DNA of 64,000 nt from Rummeliibacillus sp044763875 (GTDB lineage: Bacteria > Bacillota > Bacilli > Bacillales_A > Planococcaceae). The notes beneath the pieces are model-generated. The model was not told the origin of the DNA, ran no database searches, and saw nothing but the letters and a program-made list of their open reading frames with translations. The DNA is taken from contig NZ_JBIWGZ010000008.1 in the NCBI RefSeq assembly GCF_044763875.1, positions 1 to 64,000 of the forward strand, written 5' to 3'. Shown one piece after another: positions 60,976-64,000 of this stretch. How positions within the stretch are numbered: the stretch's first letter is position 1; each line of letters begins with the position of its first letter. A program made the translations under genes and the position numbers.

Positions 60976-61695
60976 TTAAATGATTGTAACATTATTTAAA
61001 TCCGCTTTTCCTGCTTTTAAAAAATTGTATGTTAATTTATCCATTGTAGATCCACTAAAATCAACTTTTTTTACCTCTGATAAACGAAACTGAACATTTT
61101 TGAGAGTTGTATTTCTAAAAGAAGCTTTTTTTAATGTACACGCTTCAAAAACTGTTCCTTCAAAATACTGACCATCAAAGTCTATTCCTGCTAAATTACT
61201 CGTCTTAAAGTATGTTCGATCATATTGACAGTTTTTTAATAGTGCACTTTTAAAATTGGAACTTCTAAAATGAGCCCCTGTAAGATTTACATTTTCAAAA
61301 ATGGTATCTGCTAAATTACAGGATTTAAACTCACTATCCGTTAAATCTGAATTCGTAAAATCTGATCCTTTTAAATCGCTACTATAGAATTTTCCTTCTC
61401 GAATTGAAACTTCACGAAAATCAGAATTCACCATTCTTGACCGTGAGAAATCCATTCTTATTGCATGTTCAAGTTCTGTTTGTTGCAGATTGATAGAATC
61501 GATTAATTCAGTTACGTCACCAATTGAATTAATCGTCATTTGATAAGCTGTTTCTTCATTATATCCTTGTTTTTTATAATCCAAAAATTTTTCATTTAAA
61601 TTAGATAATAATTCTTCTTCTAACTCTTTCGCCGTTTTGACTTTTTGATACGGTGCAAAAATATTGCGAACGTACTGATTGATCTCTTCTAGCAT
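60976..61695 (-). CDS. HAAS-like domain fused to pentapeptide repeats
   Basis: A 239-residue protein. Residues 1-70 are helical and resemble the HAAS domain found beside PadR regulators (LEEINQYVRNIF, ELEEELLSNLNEKFLDYKKQGYNEETAY, IGDVTELI). Residues about 78-235 are pentapeptide repeats of the A(D/N)LxX type (DFREVS, SDLKGSDFTNSDLTDSEFKSCNL, and so on), forming a right-handed beta helix. GGGTGAAGG is upstream of the ATG. It is 15 nt after padR and probably co-transcribed. The target of the repeat helix is not known. Confidence 0.82.
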   Translation of the reverse strand: MLEEINQYVRNIFAPYQKVKTAKELEEELLSNLNEKFLDYKKQGYNEETAYQMTINSIGDVTELIDSINLQQTELEHAIRMDFSRSRMVNSDFREVSIREGKFYSSDLKGSDFTNSDLTDSEFKSCNLADTIFENVNLTGAHFRSSNFKSALLKNCQYDRTYFKTSNLAGIDFDGQYFEGTVFEACTLKKASFRNTTLKNVQFRLSEVKKVDFSGSTMDKLTYNFLKAGKADLNNVTII

Positions 61696-61710
61696 TTATC
61701 CTTCACCCTT

Positions 61711-62040
61711 TCACAGCAGACGCTCTAATATCTGTTTTGCCTGCTCCCAATTTTTTTTATTCTGTTCGTATGTGTTCTTCCCTAAATCTGTAATTTTATA
61801 ATATTTTCTACGTCCACCCTGGTTTTCGCTTCCCCAGTAAGACATGATACTGCCCTCTTTTTCTAATCGCTTTAAGCTAGAATACATGGTGGCTTCTTTT
61901 AATTCGTATTGTTCGCCTGAATTGGCATAAATCAATTTACTGATTTGATAGCCATACTTATCACTATCTAAAAGAAGCTTTAAAATCATCGTATCTGTAT
62001 GGCCACGTAGTAAATCAGCCGAAATTTTACTCTCACTCAA
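61711..62040 (-). CDS. PadR family transcriptional regulator
   Basis: A 109-residue winged-helix regulator of the short PadR subtype: LLRGHTDTMILKLLLDSDKYGYQISKLI, the wing GGRRKYYKITDLGK and a C-terminal dimerisation helix. TTG start with GGGGGTGAG upstream. Pairs with the HAAS-like gene that follows; such pairs usually control their own membrane or envelope partner. Confidence 0.9.
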   Translation of the reverse strand: MSESKISADLLRGHTDTMILKLLLDSDKYGYQISKLIYANSGEQYELKEATMYSSLKRLEKEGSIMSYWGSENQGGRRKYYKITDLGKNTYEQNKKNWEQAKQILERLL

Positions 62041-62168
62041 AAGCTCACCCCCTTTAATACAATATATATCATTGTACTATGACTGTCAAGGTAATATGAT
62101 AGCCATAAATAACAACCTTTTTTTTAGATAAAACCAAAATTAATCGCTCAAAAGTATTTTTTTACCAT

Positions 62169-62207
62169 AAAAAAGGAGGATAGATTATTTATCTATCCTC
62201 CTTTTTT
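62169..62207 (-). terminator. terminator of the aminotransferase gene
   Basis: AAAAAAGGAGGATAGAT/ATCTATCCTCCTTTTTT perfect stem of about 17 bp with a 5-nt loop, flanked by A and T runs. Confidence 0.95.
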
Positions 62208-62209
62208 AT

Positions 62210-63379
62210 TTATAATATTGATGCCAATCTCTTAATTCCTTCATCTATCGTTGCTGGGTCTGAATTCGTATAATTTAGTCGCAATGTACTTGCACCTTTC
62301 ACATCCGTATAGAATGGATCCCCAGGTACAAATGCTACTTTATTTTCAATTGCACGATTAAAGACTTCTACTGATGATACCCCTTCTCCTAAATCTGCCC
62401 ATAAGAACATTCCGCCCTCTGGTTTTGTAAACGTAACGTGTGCTGGTAAGTGTTTTTCCATAGAAGCAATCATCGCATCACATTGTTTTTTATATAATTC
62501 CGTAATTTGATTAATATGCTTTTCATAATCATTATTTACTAAATAATCATAGATAGCATATTGAGAAATCACATTTGTATGCAAATCTGAAGATTGTTTT
62601 GCCGCAATCAAGTGACCCATTAATTCTTTATTCTTTGTACATAGGTAACCTATACGCATTCCTGGTGATAATGTTTTTGAGAATGAACCAAATAATACAC
62701 TGTTCTCAGATTTTCCACCTGCGATATATGGTAATGATTCACCCTCATAGCGAAGTTCACCATATGGGTCGTCTTCGATTAAAATCGTATTGGTTTTCTT
62801 GATAATTTCATAAATAGCTTCACGTTTCTTTTTTGAATACGTTAAACCAGTAGGATTTTGGAAATTAGGAACAGTATATAATAACTTCACATTTTCGTTA
62901 CTTAGTGCTGCTTCTAGTTCTTCTAAATTCAAGCCGTCATCTTCAAGGCTAACTGGCAAAAAGTGAGGTTCAAAAAGTGAAAAAGTTTGAATAGCAGCAA
63001 GATAACATGGGCTTTCAACAGCTACGTTATCCCCTTTATTGATCAATACTTTTCCCATCAAATCTAATCCTTGTTGAGAGCCTGTTGTGATCAAAATATC
63101 ATCTGCTGTAACATCAATATCAAATCGTTTTTTATAACGTTCTGCAATCCATTGACGTAATGGCAAATAGCCTTGTGTACCTGAATATTGGAATACTCTT
63201 TCACCTGATTCATGTAAAACTCGATTCATCGATTCTTGGAATTCTGCTACTGGGAAAGAAATTGGATTTGGTAATCCTCCTGCGAAAGAAATAATATCTT
63301 TTGTCTCAGTTAATCGCATAACTTGAGAAATAAAAGAGCTATCTGTTTTTAACATTCTATCTGAAAAAATTTGCACCAT
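62210..63379 (-). CDS. PLP-dependent class I/II aminotransferase (2-aminoadipate/LysN-like)
   Basis: A 389-residue fold type I aminotransferase. The PLP-lysine is in FGSFSKTLSPGMRIGY (about 233), with NPTGLTYSKKKR and the Asp of IEDDPYGELRY. The opening SFAGGLPNPISFP and GTQGYLPLRQWIA place it with the 2-aminoadipate/aromatic aminotransferase (LysN/ARO8-like, MocR C-domain-like) group. The ATG at 63379 has AAGGAG upstream. The substrate is not certain. Confidence 0.9.
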   Translation of the reverse strand: MVQIFSDRMLKTDSSFISQVMRLTETKDIISFAGGLPNPISFPVAEFQESMNRVLHESGERVFQYSGTQGYLPLRQWIAERYKKRFDIDVTADDILITTGSQQGLDLMGKVLINKGDNVAVESPCYLAAIQTFSLFEPHFLPVSLEDDGLNLEELEAALSNENVKLLYTVPNFQNPTGLTYSKKKREAIYEIIKKTNTILIEDDPYGELRYEGESLPYIAGGKSENSVLFGSFSKTLSPGMRIGYLCTKNKELMGHLIAAKQSSDLHTNVISQYAIYDYLVNNDYEKHINQITELYKKQCDAMIASMEKHLPAHVTFTKPEGGMFLWADLGEGVSSVEVFNRAIENKVAFVPGDPFYTDVKGASTLRLNYTNSDPATIDEGIKRLASIL

Positions 63380-63589
63380 AATCGATTCTCCTTCTGAACT
63401 ACATATTCTATTTATTTTTATATTATAACAAATCACGAAACATTAGAAATTGTCAATGTTTTCGAGAAAATTCAAGTAAAAAAGAAACATAAATTCAAAT
63501 TATTATTGTTGATTGAATCAATTTCATAAATCCATTTTTAATTTATAAATACGAACATTTCAACATATTTACTTTTCCATATTCAGAAT

Positions 63590-63716
63590 GGAATGTTCCG
63601 CTACAGACGGCGCTTTCCACGGGCTTGGCTTCAATCTCCTCGTCACTGCGTTCCTGCGGGGCTTTCAGCTCAAGCTATTCCCGTAGGAGTCGCCGTCTTC
63701 CGCTCCATAATGAACA
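63590..63716. repeat. dispersed G+C-rich inverted-repeat element
   Basis: An imperfect inverted repeat (GTTCCGCT-AGACGGCG at the left; CGCCGTC-TCCGCTCCAT at the right) bounds a G+C-rich unit. On the minus strand it reads GACTCCTACGGGAATAG, GCCCCGCAG, GAGGAGAT, CCCGTGGAAAGCG in the same order as the element at 46844-46965, with different end sequences. Confidence 0.75.
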
Positions 63717-63914
63717 AAATAGTTTATCATTAGATGTTCGATATTTCATATGAATTTTGCATTACGGTTAGTATAGTTATCTAATAGAAAGTAATATATT
63801 TATTCAAATATACTAGTTTCAGTATACTATATATTAAGTTAGTTATTTGCTTAATGTGATTATGTTGATCATTCACATTAAGGCTGCTCCTTTTCTCAAG
63901 GAGTGTGACAGTAT

Positions 63915-64000
63915 ATGGGTCCACAACATCACAATCGAAATCGTGCATATTATCGACATCATCGAAGAAGAGTTATTAAACGTAAAATGAAGATTACTAA
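63915..64000 (+). CDS. small basic protein, truncated by the window edge
   Basis: An open frame with AAGGAG 11 nt before the ATG, running off the right edge after 28 codons. The visible part is rich in His, Arg and Tyr (PQHHNRNRAYYRHHRRR). Only the start can be seen, and it could still be spurious. Confidence 0.45.
   Translation, partial: MGPQHHNRNRAYYRHHRRRVIKRKMKIT

Overview
The window is about 36% G+C and looks like the chromosome of a spore-forming Firmicute of the Planococcaceae (Caryophanaceae) group, close to Lysinibacillus, Rummeliibacillus or Viridibacillus. Three things point there. The gene order follows the Bacillus subtilis recX-yfhP-mutY-sspE-ygaC-ygaD-bcp-ygzB-perR-ygxA-rrn block, read here in reverse. 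Spore genes (sspE, pdaA) are present. An aspartate racemase gene sits beside a D-aspartate ligase-like gene, which suits the L-Lys-D-Asp (A4alpha) peptidoglycan of those genera. The genus itself is inference.

Left part (1-21.5 kb): the window opens on the first bases of a leftward 16S rRNA gene with tandem promoters. Then come ygxA, ygzB, perR with its own Per box, a hydroxyacid dehydrogenase with bcp, an ArAE-type membrane protein, a five-gene dipeptide ABC transporter operon (ATPase, ATPase, binding protein, permease, permease), an ABC exporter, ntdP, sspE, mutY, yfhP, yfhJ-yfhH-recX, a nucleoside-sugar-epimerase-like gene, pdaA and an rRNA methyltransferase.

Middle (21.6-46.6 kb): a Cache-domain chemoreceptor, an MFS transporter, an unexplained transcription-unit-like island (24.77-25.19 kb), class I fumarase, a P1B-4 metal efflux ATPase with both a Per box and a Fur box in its leader, the yfkH/yfkI/yfkK cluster, motAB, an M29 aminopeptidase, mreBH, a carbonic anhydrase, PPK2, a TspO-like protein, methionine aminopeptidase and thiT behind a TPP riboswitch. 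After these come a second M29 aminopeptidase downstream of a DEAD-box helicase, and the D-aspartate ligase/racemase pair.

Right part (46.6-64 kb): a nested inverted-repeat element, a C39-like lipoprotein after asparagine synthetase, an FbpA-like small protein, VanZ, a globin-coupled chemoreceptor with a C-terminal CZB domain that lacks the usual cysteine, the full dltXABCD operon, an alpha/beta hydrolase, a broken DUF2935 gene, a PadR regulator with a HAAS-like/pentapeptide-repeat partner, an aminotransferase, another copy of the G+C-rich repeat and a truncated small basic ORF.

The themes are housekeeping: envelope charge and cross-linking (dlt, D-Asp bridge, mreBH, pdaA), peroxide and iron control (perR, bcp, P1B-4 ATPase), motility and taxis (motAB, two chemoreceptors) and peptide uptake and breakdown (dpp, M29 peptidases). 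No prophage, CRISPR array, tRNA gene or intact transposase was seen.
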